NCBI GenBank assembly: GCA_964036275.1
Contig: OZ038439.1
Location: forward strand, 13,559,095-13,623,094
Direction: 5' to 3'
Source: Litoditis marina
Taxonomy: Eukaryota > Nematoda > Chromadorea > Rhabditida > Rhabditidae
DNA length: 64,000 nt
Shown here: positions 48,001 to 56,772 of the stretch, one piece after another
Position numbering within the stretch: position 1 is the stretch's first letter
How the letters are laid out: each line of letters begins with the position of its first letter
Program-made: the position numbers and the translations under genes
The notes under the pieces: model-generated
What the model was told of the DNA's origin: nothing
Seen by the model: the letters and a program-made list of their open reading frames with translations, nothing else
The model's database searches: none

Positions 48001-49332
48001 GGGAACTGGTGAGGGAACTGTCGAGCTTGAAACTTGTCTGTCTGAGAGGCTCGAATTTGAGTCGAATTTGAAATGCGGGCAGGAAATTTTTTTTAATTTT
48101 CAAACTGGAACTGGATTGAACCTAGTAGGTAAGGAAAAGTTAACGTCTTTTGAGAGAGAGTGGCTGTCCGGAGCGCTGTCAGGAGAGATTTGAAGGTGCC
48201 AACCATGTGGAACTAACGATGAAATTTTTGGTACCTTAATTCCCGATTTGAAAGAAAAGCGGGTAATTCATTGGAGCATCCAACACCGTCACCCTTTGAT
48301 GTGGAATGGGAATGAGGCAAATTCCTGAATTCGTTTTTCTCTACTTTAGCATATTTGATGTCTTACAGGGGACCTCGACCTCCGCGGATAACAAGAAGTG
48401 TCGTCGCCAGACGGTGGAGGAGGAGAATACGAATGTATCCAGTGGCGATGAATCTGATCCCGACGATGAGGAGATGGCCGATTACGGTAGGTTGTTGGGA
48501 ATAGTGGGGTTAGGCCATCATATAGTCACACTTTTTACGCGGTCGTTCTACGACGGCGTGAACCAACGTATGTCATGCGTATTGATTCAGTTGGTGTACT
48601 ATGCAAAGTTCGATTATTACCGTTAGTTTCAACGGTAACCGAATTTCGCTTTTAGGCCAGGTTCTATGAGGTGGAGGTTACTGTGACCTGAAAAATGGTT
48701 ACCAAAAAATGTTAGATGAAGAATCGGCTAATAGTTACTGATCGAACTCTTTTTTGGTGTCGTCATCTAATTGATACAGATGTGACGTCAGGGGTGGGCA
48801 GAGATTGGTTTGACGTCAGATCCAATATGACTCCCGTTGAAAAATGAAAAAAAGTCCTATTTCAACGAATGAACAGAAAATTTTGAGAAAAGATTCGTTT
48901 TGATTGCTTAAAGGAGACCGGACCACAACTTGAGCAGAGGTTTTGTTTCGGGCTGCTTTTAACTGTATTGAGATCATAGAGCACAAATAACTCGTATATT
49001 AGTTTGATCAGTCCACGTGACATTCACATGGCAATGCTGCGCGACACGCAACGCGTCCAATCAAAAGTAGGATACATCAGCTTTACGAGAAACCAAGTTG
49101 CTCTCCGCTCTCCGTTTAACCATGCAATTTTCTACCCCTTCCTTGACTTTTTTGGTTGGCCAAACTATATCTTTTCTCCGCCGTGTGACGTCATCTGATT
49201 GTTGCAGACCGCGAGGACGAAGAAGACGCAGAGGACACGACGAGAGACGGATTCGAAGATGACGATGACGACGAGGAAATAGACGACATGGCCGCCCTCA
49301 TCGAACGACAGATATCCGGAGAAGATCAATAA
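39051..49332 (+). CDS. fcp-1: FCP1, RNA polymerase II CTD phosphatase
   Basis: Nuclear phosphatase that removes phosphate from the CTD of RNA polymerase II so the enzyme can be recycled. Sixteen exons: 39051-39134, 39783-39893, 40139-40224, 40543-40633, 41145-41273, 41669-41821, 42746-42919, 43299-43386, 44089-44201, 45266-45394, 45884-45942, 46498-46579, 47010-47144, 47871-48008, 48369-48486, 49208-49332; phases agree and give 604 residues, a little shorter than typical family members. An N-terminal biotinyl-like region (1-70) precedes a cysteine pair CAAC (85-88). The FCPH domain has DLDQT (148-152, catalytic aspartates), TYGQR (206-210) and IIDDR (260-264). BRCT domain is about 344-450. 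The tail is very acidic and ends in EIDDMAALIERQ, like the TFIIF-binding helix of FCP1. Copies of exon edges lie beside exons 10 and 13. Confidence 0.97.
39509..39736. mobile_element. Family G element 2 with CTCGAAA core
   Basis: Ends TAGGGTTGTTAAAG and TTAACAACCCTA are those of G1, but the core is about 15 units of AACTCGAAA/TTTCGAG. Flanked by GTTCTTGT (39501-39508) and GCTCTTGT (39737-39744), an 8-bp target duplication with one mismatch. In FCP1 intron 1, ending 46 bp before exon 2. Confidence 0.85.
40681..40800. mobile_element. Family N element fragment
   Basis: Shares ATGTGCTCAGTGAAAGGTGCC and about 100 bp more, in inverted orientation, with 58143-58245. Contains a local hairpin of GTGCTCAGTGA and TCACTGAGCAC. 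Confidence 0.6.
40925..41091. mobile_element. Family B MITE in FCP1 intron 4
   Basis: Ends CATACACCAGTAA and TTACTGGTGTTTG; the internal AAAACGGACTACTTTTTGTC block is intact. It ends about 50 bp before exon 5. Confidence 0.8.
43432..43580. mobile_element. Family B MITE, right-truncated
   Basis: Starts GTATACCAGCAAAGTTGTGC and continues through the GAATAGTCAGAA and TTTTCACGTGTT blocks, then decays. In FCP1 intron 8. Confidence 0.6.
43763..43834 (-). tRNA. tRNA-Gly (anticodon TCC)
   Basis: 72 nt. Acceptor stem GCGTCCG pairs with CGGACGC. The D arm contains GGTGTAATGGTCAGC (A box), the anticodon loop reads CTTCCAA with anticodon TCC, and the T arm is GGGGGTTCGATTCCCCC (B box). No intron and no encoded CCA. 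It lies in FCP1 intron 8 on the opposite strand to FCP1. Confidence 0.95.
44901..44943 (+). pseudogene. Duplicated 5' edge of FCP1 exon 10
   Basis: 29 bp including the acceptor (CCATTCAG then GAAGTGCT) match 45258-45286 with two differences. Reading on, EVLSEEKR is followed within twelve codons by a stop. No donor follows closely. Confidence 0.7.
45043..45213. mobile_element. Family B MITE in FCP1 intron 9
   Basis: AAGACCAGTAAGATCCGACT at the left and GACAACTTTACTGGTATATG at the right, between the pseudo-edge at 44901 and the real exon 10. Confidence 0.8.
45563..45592 (+). pseudogene. Duplicated 3' edge of FCP1 exon 10 with donor
   Basis: GACTGTGCAGACAGTT..GAGCCAGGGTA repeats the end of exon 10 (45369-45398) with two to four differences, keeping a GTACGT donor. 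The following intron sequence is also loosely repeated, so this is a local duplication of about 194 bp period. Confidence 0.75.
46037..46206. mobile_element. Family B MITE in FCP1 intron 11
   Basis: TACACTAGTAAGGTCCGACT and GACAACCTTGCTGGTGTTTA as ends. Confidence 0.8.
46790..46985 (+). mobile_element. Diverged tRNA-derived SINE in FCP1 intron 12
   Basis: Shares GAAAGGCGGGGGTATGCTGT and CTGTGTAAGAACTGATACAT with the other SINE copies. Its tRNA-like head has A box TGGTATAGTGGTTAGCAT, with a different 5' half from the other copies, and a decayed B box. Ends about 25 bp before exon 13. Confidence 0.6.
47213..47256 (+). pseudogene. Duplicated 3' edge of FCP1 exon 13 with donor
   Basis: GAGCAAGGAGACTATCAGTA-ATATGGAACACGAG of exon 13 recurs about 110 bp downstream as an imperfect copy ending ATATGGAACATGAG, followed by GTAGGA. 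An in-frame TAG arises in the copy. Confidence 0.7.
47487..47719. mobile_element. Family C element with GGTTAACC-type core
   Basis: Bounded by GGGCCAATTCCACAAGGAA and AAAGAATTCGCCC. The core is filled with GGGTTAAC, GGTTACC and complements. In FCP1 intron 13. Confidence 0.75.
48907..49123. mobile_element. Family L element, copy 2
   Basis: Inverted relative to 24266-24464: begins TTAAAGGAGACCGGACC and carries GCGCGACACGCAACGCGTCC. In the last intron of FCP1. Confidence 0.65.
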
Positions 49333-49334
49333 AT
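49329..49334 (+). terminator. AATAAA overlapping the FCP1 stop codon
   Basis: The hexamer contains the TAA stop (49330-49332). If used, the 3' UTR would be only about 15-25 nt. Other AATAAA-like motifs downstream are less clear. Confidence 0.4.
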
Positions 49335-50932
49335 CGATAGGTATCTAATCTGTACGAACGGTAGTCAATCTATCTACACATATCTAATCTACAGGCGACC
49401 CTTTTTTGATATTTCAAGTGTTTTGATTACACTTATGGGCTCATCTGAACTGTAGAGAAGTGTCACGATTTTTCTAAGTATCTAATGTAGATGGCAGTAT
49501 TCATGACATTTACACGCCACTGTCTGTTGGTCTATTGTACGCACTGCACTTTTTTCGTTTTCCGACGTTTTCTTGCGTGTTTTCGGTATACTTAAAGGCA
49601 TATATAGAGTGTCGTGTGTACAGGAATGCTGATATTTTTTCTGTATTGTTATGTTAGGTCTAAGAGTAGTCGGGATGAAATGTAAAACATAATTAGCGAT
49701 CATGTTGCAAGTTGCTAGATTTGGCAGCAGTAAACGATCTATAATTATGTGTTTCATTGTGTCTCCAAAATATAAGTTATGAATGTGTAAATCGAATCTG
49801 TAAATGATTTTTGTGGCAAAATGATGTTTTCCGGTGAGAATAGTACGCGGTGCACGAAGCACGAGCCTTAACAATTTCTCTAATCATAGCCAAATGAAAG
49901 TACTGTTGTGTTCATGTCTTTGTTATCGATTAACTAATATTGATTGGTATTGATTGATCAGTAACCAGCCATGAAATGGTCTTACATTGTTTGTTTAGAT
50001 GTTTTTGTGTTGCGGTTTTGTACTTTTTATCTCAGTTGCATTCTCCCTTTTTAGATTGTAGGTTTTCTGTGGCAATGTCTCTGTCGAACTGTAGTAGTAG
50101 GTATTGAGTTTTCCCGTCTGTCCGTTTTTTAGTTACGTAACTGATTTTCTCAGGTTCAGAAGTACATTTATGTTTCTTATATAATCGTCATTTTCATATG
50201 ACCCACACGTCTATTCTATCTGAACTGTTAGTTGGCTGTTATTCGATGTTTCTGGGGCAACCTGTTTGTAGTCAGTGACCGTATTCACAAAACCATCCCT
50301 CTTCACATGTAACTTCGTTGTAGGTTTGTTAATCTTGGACTCTGGGACAATTTATCCCGTATGGGACAGATTTCGAGTTCAGATGTTCTATCCTACCACG
50401 AATGCAGCAAACGTTTGGGGCTTTGTGATTACGGTAACTGTTTTTTTCTTCGTTTGGTTACATGTTTCTTTGGTGACCTCGGGCCATCGGGTTGCTTGTT
50501 GTTGATACTCAAATATCCGAATGTTTATTGATTATTAGTGTTGTTAAATAGTGTTTCATGCTATACTGCCAATGAAGGGATCTATTTATTTCTCTGATTC
50601 TCTGCTTCGAACAACAGATATGTTAAAAAGATCTGAGTTGAATTTCATCTGACAACTTGAAAATTGACACGACTAGGAAATCTATGTATAAAATAATTGT
50701 TTGTAAAAAATACCTCGTGCATCGTATGAAAGCAGATAGCGTGAAAATTGCAATATATTTATAACTTATTTTCAAGAGTATAATAATTTAAAGTAGGACG
50801 ATTATGTGCTCCAATCTCGGCGCCTCAGTTATTTAAACTGCAATACATTGTTCAATTGCAGTTTAAAGGACTGATGCGCCGAGAATGGAGCACATAATCG
50901 TCCTGCTTTAGGTGCTCGAAATTAGGCCATGC
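49333..50932. other. Convergent intergenic region
   Basis: 3' flanks of FCP1 and the phosphopantetheinyl transferase. A family A MITE lies at 50787-50911, 22 bp from the transferase stop. The rest is unique AT-rich sequence with no supported gene. Confidence 0.6.
50787..50911. mobile_element. Family A palindromic MITE
   Basis: Full-length; the outer arms are almost perfectly paired (GATTATGTGCTCCA with TGGAGCACATAATC), with compensating differences from other copies in both arms. Confidence 0.85.
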
Positions 50933-53900
50933 CTACAATTTTCGTGGTCCGTCCTTCCACGGTTTGGCCGTGTAGTCGTCGTACAGCTGACAGCCGTCTT
51001 CTTCAGTATTCACCGGGGAAGACGGTTGGAGAAGTTGGTCTAATGACGTCATTTCGAAGGGGCGGGGCTTAGCTTCTATTTGGCTTCTAGCTGCAGCGGC
51101 TTCGCTGGCGGAGGGGTATATCCTAAAAACAATGTTGGGAAATATATTGGATCGATTGAAAAGTTACTAAAACCTGCCAGAGATATATACCATAAACATT
51201 CATCTGGGCACCGACTATGTAACCTATACGAACGTTGGTCACACCCCGTAAAATACACATTTCATCGTATGGCAGCTGTATTTTCCATGTCACAGCACGA
51301 AGTTAAGGATACCGTATTCAAAGCTACGCATCGACTATGTAACAAGTTAGCTTTTTCCTATGCGGTATACGGTGTATGGTTGCCTCATCTTGCTGTGATT
51401 TTAGTTTGATCTCGTTGATTTTTCGTCACAAGTCGTGAATAGATCAAAGATCAAACTACAACCATTCTTTGGTCACTCACCATTAGAAAACAATTAATAA
51501 GTTTAGGTAATAAGAATACATTAAAGTAGGACGATTATGTGGTCCAATCGCAACGCTTCAGTCCTTTAAACCGCAATATATTTTTCAATTGCAGTTTAAA
51601 GGACCGATGTCACGAGATTGGTTCTCATAATCGTCCTTCTTTAAACGTAAACAAGAGCTTGAAGAATGTTGAAAATTTAATATAACTATGACCTACTTTC
51701 CAACCGCTACACAGTGCTCCTCGTTGACAAACGACTCCTCGAATACCCAATTCGTTTGAGGGATATTGCATTCGGACCAGCCGGTAGATGTTACAAAACA
51801 TCCTGAACGGAAAACAATAGGTTACGGTAGCTGATTATTCTTCAGTGAATGAAATTTTCAACTATTACGCCGAACAACAAAAGTTAGAAGTGAAAACATC
51901 TTCCACAAAGGAGAGGCTATACTTTTTGTACAACATATTACCTAAAGTGGCCTCGTACAAAGCTAAAAAGAGTTTCAGAAACCCATTTTCCTCTTGAAAA
52001 GTAGACATCACGTGTTAAAGTGCGTGGTTTCTTGCTATTTTTCACGTATCACGTGACCATAACATTCACTAGTAAATACCTGGCTCGTGTACATGGACTC
52101 CGATAGGTTTGAGATCTCGTTATTTCGAGTCGAACAGATTTTAACCATTTCAATATATTTAAAACAGTTCCCAATTCTGTAATTTAACAATCCTGATTCT
52201 CTTACCTGGCTCGTGTAATTCTTTTCCATTCACGTGGAATCCGATGGTCTTGAGGTCGTTGACGAGGCCGCGACCAGTCGCCTTCAGAACAGCCTCCTTT
52301 AGACACCAGACACGGTAGAACGACGTCCATCTATGAACAAAGCTCTAGAAATATATATAGACATAACAATTATGAACGTTTTAGTATTAAAAAAATTTAA
52401 TTTCCGCCTACATCTGGGAATAATCTTACAAGGACATGAATTTCACGTCAAAACAAATGATTCGAATTGCGATTATACGGGAAGTTCCAGAGAACACAAA
52501 AACTAATTTTTTCTTCTTTTTTTCCAACCAGTCATTTGAGTTAGAAATGACTTCGTGCTATTTCAGTGATAGTGGTTTACTTCGAGTTTCGGTTCGAAGT
52601 TCGAATGCAACAGTTTTTCGAACCAGCGTTTTGGTTCTCCAACAACTGATTAGCTTCGGTTCGGTTTGTCAGGTCCACGGTTTTTCACTGAATGGCTTAT
52701 AGGGTTCGCTATTTTTATACGGTTTTTTTTAACTCTATTCCGATGGTTTGTAGTTTGATCTCGTTGTTTATGACGCGTATAATGTTCAAACTACAACTGC
52801 TGGCTTGCTTCAGAAAGAGCGAGCCCTATATATCACATCTTAGGCCAATTACACAAGCAACCGGGTTACATGCAACCAAAACGCAACCAGGTTGCATGTG
52901 TAAAGACAGTTCGGTTGCTTTCCAAATGCAACCTGGTTGCTTTCGGTTGCTTTTCAAATGCAACCAAAAGCAACCAAATTGCATTAAAAACCGGAAAATG
53001 TCCATGGTTGCATTTGGAAAGCAACCGAATTTTCCTAACACATGCAACCCGGTTGCATTTTGGTTGCATGGGTAAACCGCCCACATCTTATTCGAATAGC
53101 AGTTTTCCAGCTGTCACCTACTTCTTGTTTTCACCCGGCTGGCTGTTCATCCACCGCAGCTCGTCGTCGGTGAACAGTTTGGACATGCGCGCGATGTGCT
53201 GCGTCGCGGTCGCGTCGCGTTCCTCGTTCACTCGCATCACGTCCACACCTGGGGAAATGAACCAATTATTCAAGTAACCTTTTCACGTTTTCTCGGTAGG
53301 TAACCGGTTGGTGAAACTTACAGAAAGACCGGTTACCGTTCAATCCAACGCAAAATTTGGTTCACACCGTCAAATTTCCCGGTAACCAAATTTTACCTAC
53401 TCAGGTAACCTGAAAACGGGCATAGAAAAGAGCTAGAATTCACAAAACCAACCAATTTCTCTTCTGGCAGACGAGGCCAAGACCACCATGTCCCCCTGAT
53501 GTGAGACGTTGAACTGGAATCCGCCCTGACTCAGAAGAGGCTTTCCCCGGTCACCTCGCGAAATATCGATTGAATGCCATGGCACACCAAGCACCTCCAC
53601 CGCTGCGCTCCTGACACACAATTTTTTTTTTACAAAACACAAATTTAAAAAGATTGGAAAGTATGAAATGAGAACTCAGATGGATTTCGGTTCGGCGGAG
53701 AACCCGTTTTTCGATGGGATTTCGGATAGTCAAGATTGTTAAAGATGGCCTGGCAGGAACCAAATCTCGTGCCTCGTGCTCCACGGTTCATTCATTCGCT
53801 CCAACGCGAATGCGCCCCAAAAACGGAATTTTCGAACCACCGCCAATGAGTTGTGATTGAATGATCTACAAAATATCAATAAATTAGTTTTTGTAGCGCA

Positions 53901-55607
53901 TTTGCAATGGAGCGACGGAATTTACGTGGAGCGCAAGGCACGAGATTCAGTTCCTGTCAGACCACCTTTAAGAGCTCGTTTTTATATACCCAAACTCGTA
54001 GGGGATGACTGAGTACCTGAAATCTATCGATGCGAAAACAAAGATCGTTTCAGAGTGAGCAGGCTAAAATTAACATTTCGTTCCGTCATAATACGTGCTT
54101 CCGGTAACTTTGCAGTGTGATCATACCCCAGTAAGGTCCGACTGAGCTACAAAGAGGAGGCCATTTTCAGGCCAATTCCACAAGGTTTTGGGTTAACTTT
54201 GGGTTACGGCTACAAGAGGTTTGGGTTAACGTGGTGGTTCCCAGAAATTGTGGTTAACCCTTTTCCGGGTGTGGTTAACAAATAACCGGGTTAAATACGG
54301 AATTCGCCCCATTTTCAGCGTGAAAATTAAGAATTTTCCTATCAAAAGTAGACCGTTTGCCATCTTTTCGGCCGAAAAGTAGTCCATTTCCGATTTTTTC
54401 TGACTATTCGGACAACTTTACTGGTGTATGAGTGTGATCTTCATGTAGTTTTGTGGCGATTTGTTCAGAACACAACTCAGTTCGGTATCTTTTTTCACTC
54501 ACCTGATCAAAATCCGCGCCAATACGCAGGCCAACGCGTCGTCCCGGAAGTGGAATCGTGCCTGTTTTGTGACGTCATCAATGGGGAGACATTGGAGGGA
54601 ACGACGGTAGAGGGACTCGAAATGGGGCAGTTTCTCCGTCTGAAATTAGGGTGATGGAGAGAGAGAGGGGGGAGAGGGGGAGAGAGAGAGAAGAGAGAGA
54701 GATGAGGGAGAGAGAGAAGAGAGAGAAAGAGTGAAACAGAAAGGAACAAGAAGAGGGTGAGAGAAACAGAAATAAAGAGAGTAAAAGAGAGCGAGAGAGA
54801 GAGAGAGAGAAGAGGGAGAGAGAAGGAGAAAGAAAGAGAGGAAGTAAAACAGAAAGGAACAAGTAGAGGGTGAGAGAAACAGGGAGTAAAAGAGAGAGAG
54901 AGAGAGAGAGATCGGAAATCGTGCTTCCCGGAAAACCCCCTGAATTTTCGGGGAATTCAATTTTCGGGGCGCGAACGGGGAAAAATCGGGTAAGAAGTGA
55001 GGAACGAACCCCGAACGTTTGGGGATTTTCGGGGAAAAAGTGGGGAAACGGCCTGAAAACCCCCTGAATTTGCGGGGAATTCACGTTTCGGGGAGTGATC
55101 GGGGGATGTTCGGGGTGAAAGTGAGGAATAAACCCCGAAACCCAACGCGCGAGGTAACAGCCAGTATGTAAGCTTTTAGTTCACCTGCCCTGTCACAAGC
55201 GCCCATGGCGCAGTGGCAGCGTTGCCGCTTGGCACGCCGACCCCCAAGGGTTCGATTCCCGGGATAACCAAAATAAGTGAAAATTTCAGAGTATATTGAT
55301 GGTACTGATTCAAATAGATAACATATAATTATTCAAATGTATATATTCGTAAAACGGTAGATCATTAAGTTTTTGAGAGGTCCTATTCGTAATTCGTTCG
55401 GTGAATTTTCACGGTTTTTTCCCCGTTCCTTCAGCCATTTTTCAGGCTTTTTCCCCCTTTAATTCGGGGAACGATTCATGAATCGTACCCCGAACGAACG
55501 GGGAGCGAACCCCGAAAATTCCCCGAAAAATATTCTCCTGTGGATAGATACAGAGAGAAATATATATAACTGACCGCCCTCAGTGACACAGCCCACCGCA
55601 GACCCAT
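50933..55607 (-). CDS. AASDHPPT: 4'-phosphopantetheinyl transferase (AASDHPPT type)
   Basis: Cytosolic enzyme that moves 4'-phosphopantetheine from CoA onto a conserved serine of acyl-carrier proteins such as fatty acid synthase ACP. Seven exons: 55607-55575, 54639-54503, 53610-53453, 53248-53122, 52330-52206, 51802-51697, 51086-50933, matched phases, 279 residues. The start MGLRWAVSL fits the family's GVRWAF start. Motifs: GKP (79-81), FNVSHQGD (90-97), the Mg-binding GVD (110-112), and WCLKEAVLKA (160-169), the W-x-x-K-E-A signature. The C-terminal half keeps WVFEESFVNEEHCVAV. The last 50 residues are poorly conserved; the exon 7 acceptor (CTAG) is the only one I found that keeps the frame, so that boundary is less sure. 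Exon 1's donor (GTCAGT) is slightly off consensus. A copy of the exon 5 3' edge lies in the next intron. Confidence 0.95.
51521..51645. mobile_element. Family A palindromic MITE in the transferase gene
   Basis: Full-length, TTAAAGTAGGACGATTATGT and CATAATCGTCCTTCTTTAAA as ends; 52 bp downstream (in gene sense) of exon 6. Confidence 0.85.
52076..52125 (-). pseudogene. Duplicated 3' edge of transferase exon 5 with donor
   Basis: The end of exon 5 (52206-52245) recurs about 126 bp downstream in the gene's sense, with an internal deletion of about 15 bp. It keeps CACGAGCCAG followed by GTATTT as a possible donor. Confidence 0.65.
52843..53082. mobile_element. Family K element with ATGCAACC/GGTTGCAT core
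   Basis: 240 bp flanked by a perfect 8-bp direct repeat ACATCTTA (52835-52842 and 53083-53090). The right end GGTAAACCGCCC matches the complement of the left end of the copy at 23952. The core has more than ten GCAACC/GGTTGC units in both orientations. It ends about 40 bp from exon 4. Confidence 0.85.
53739..53972. mobile_element. Family J MITE, copy 2
   Basis: TTAAAGATGGCCTGGCAGG and CCTGTCAGACCACCTTTAA as ends; about 80% alike to 79-312 by eye. In intron 2 of the transferase gene. Confidence 0.8.
54125..54429. mobile_element. Family B MITE with a family C element inserted
   Basis: B starts CATACCCCAGTAAGGTCCGA and ends ACTTTACTGGTGTATG. At 54171-54308 it is split by a short C element (GCCAATTCC ... 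GGAATTCGCC, core GGGTTAAC units). CCATTTTCAG flanks the insert on both sides (54161-54170 and 54309-54318), an exact 10-bp repeat. Confidence 0.85.
54657..54911. repeat. GA microsatellite
   Basis: Imperfect (GA)n containing a duplicated block GTGAAACAGAAAGGAACAAG-type (54730 and 54848). It reads CT on the transferase coding strand, just upstream of exon 2. Confidence 0.9.
54913..55545. repeat. Family O: TTCGGGG/CCCCGAA unit arrays
   Basis: Two blocks (54913-55150 and 55383-55545) packed with CCCCGAA and TTCGGGGA units in both orientations. The first block is itself a tandem duplication of about 105 bp (AAAACCCCCTGAATTT starts both copies). A tRNA-like segment lies between the blocks. In intron 1 of the transferase gene. 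Confidence 0.65.
55200..55271 (+). repeat. tRNA-like sequence
   Basis: A box in TGGCGCAGTGGCAGCG and B box in GGTTCGATTCC, ending ACCA. The 5' and 3' ends do not form an acceptor stem and the T stem has only three good pairs, so it is a tRNA relic or SINE head rather than a working tRNA. Confidence 0.6.
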
Positions 55608-56772
55608 CACTTGTGTTTAACGCCAGCCGGTTGTCAATATTGAATGTGCGTGTCCCCGAATTTGCACGAAATGAACCTAATTAGAAGTAAATTAGCTTGT
55701 GTTACATAAATAAACCATGCACTATATAGAATGCGGCAATTTACAAAAATGTGAAAGTGGCTATTAAATTGTGTAATTCGACTTCGTAACTGTAATAATC
55801 AATGAGCAGCTGGCAATAATGTTCGTTTTAGTTTCGCTGTGTTCATACGTGAAATAGTTCCGAATCGGGGCGAAAAAGTGAGCATGAGCAGCCCCAAAAG
55901 TGAGCATGAGCAGTCCCCAAAACACAAAATACTAGTAATTTTGCATAGAATCTTCAACATTTATCCCGAAAAGTGATCATGGCACCTTTGGAATCGGGCA
56001 AAAGTGAGCATCAGCCAATATCAGAATAGAGTGGTATTTTACGTGTGGCTGTGTTTGTAGTTTGATCCCGGCCCGTTCAATACAAATATCCGGAATTGTA
56101 TTGTGTACACAGTACAAAGATCAAACTACAATTCGGAAATGATGATAACACGGCATTTCACGACAAATCGGGCTTTTTTATATACAAAAAAGCAAGAACT
56201 TCATAAATGTATTTATTGCTGTTCTAATTAACAATCAACACTGGTAATAATCGTAAATGTTGTGATCAACAATCAAATATCAAACTCTTTACACACTAAA
56301 TCCGAAAACACGTTAGCAGCAAAAAAATTTAAAACATTCAATTATAAACTCAGTGCTCACTAAAAATCTACCGCAAGTATAACTGTTGTGAACGCTCACA
56401 AATAACAACCGTTGGAATTGAATATCGGAAGAAGAAGTACAGGTCAATCAATCAATAATCTCATGTTTGACCTCCCCTCAATACTTGAGAATCCAGAAAA
56501 TACTCAAGTCAGGTCTCAATAGTTGAACTTGACTAACTAAACAGTATTCCGCATTGACAAAGCACAAACAGAGCAACAAATCTAAAAAAAACTGTTCTTC
56601 GGGAAGTTCAAATTATATTTACCCGATACACAGACTACTTTCCCCTGGACAACAACAAAAAGAGAGATGAAATCAGACGAAACCATAGATAGAGAACGCA
56701 TGGCCTAGACAGAAAACCCTTAGAATAAGGAAAACCAGCGTAGATTAGAGAAAATGACCTTAAACTAAGGCT
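55608..56772. other. Intergenic region upstream of the transferase
   Basis: AT-rich. Contains a family H inverted repeat (TTTGTAGTTTGATC at 56049 and GATCAAACTACAA at 56119) and otherwise nothing I recognise. The RBM25 3' end lies at its right. Confidence 0.6.

Noticed and set aside
51080..51409. 109-codon + strand frame next to the transferase
   Set aside because: Antisense to an intron and the start of exon 7; no known family, no neighbouring exons, and internal repeats suggest an old element.
52692..53277. Overlapping open frames on both strands around ATGCAACC repeats
   Set aside because: They lie in family K element sequence and, partly, antisense to transferase exon 4.
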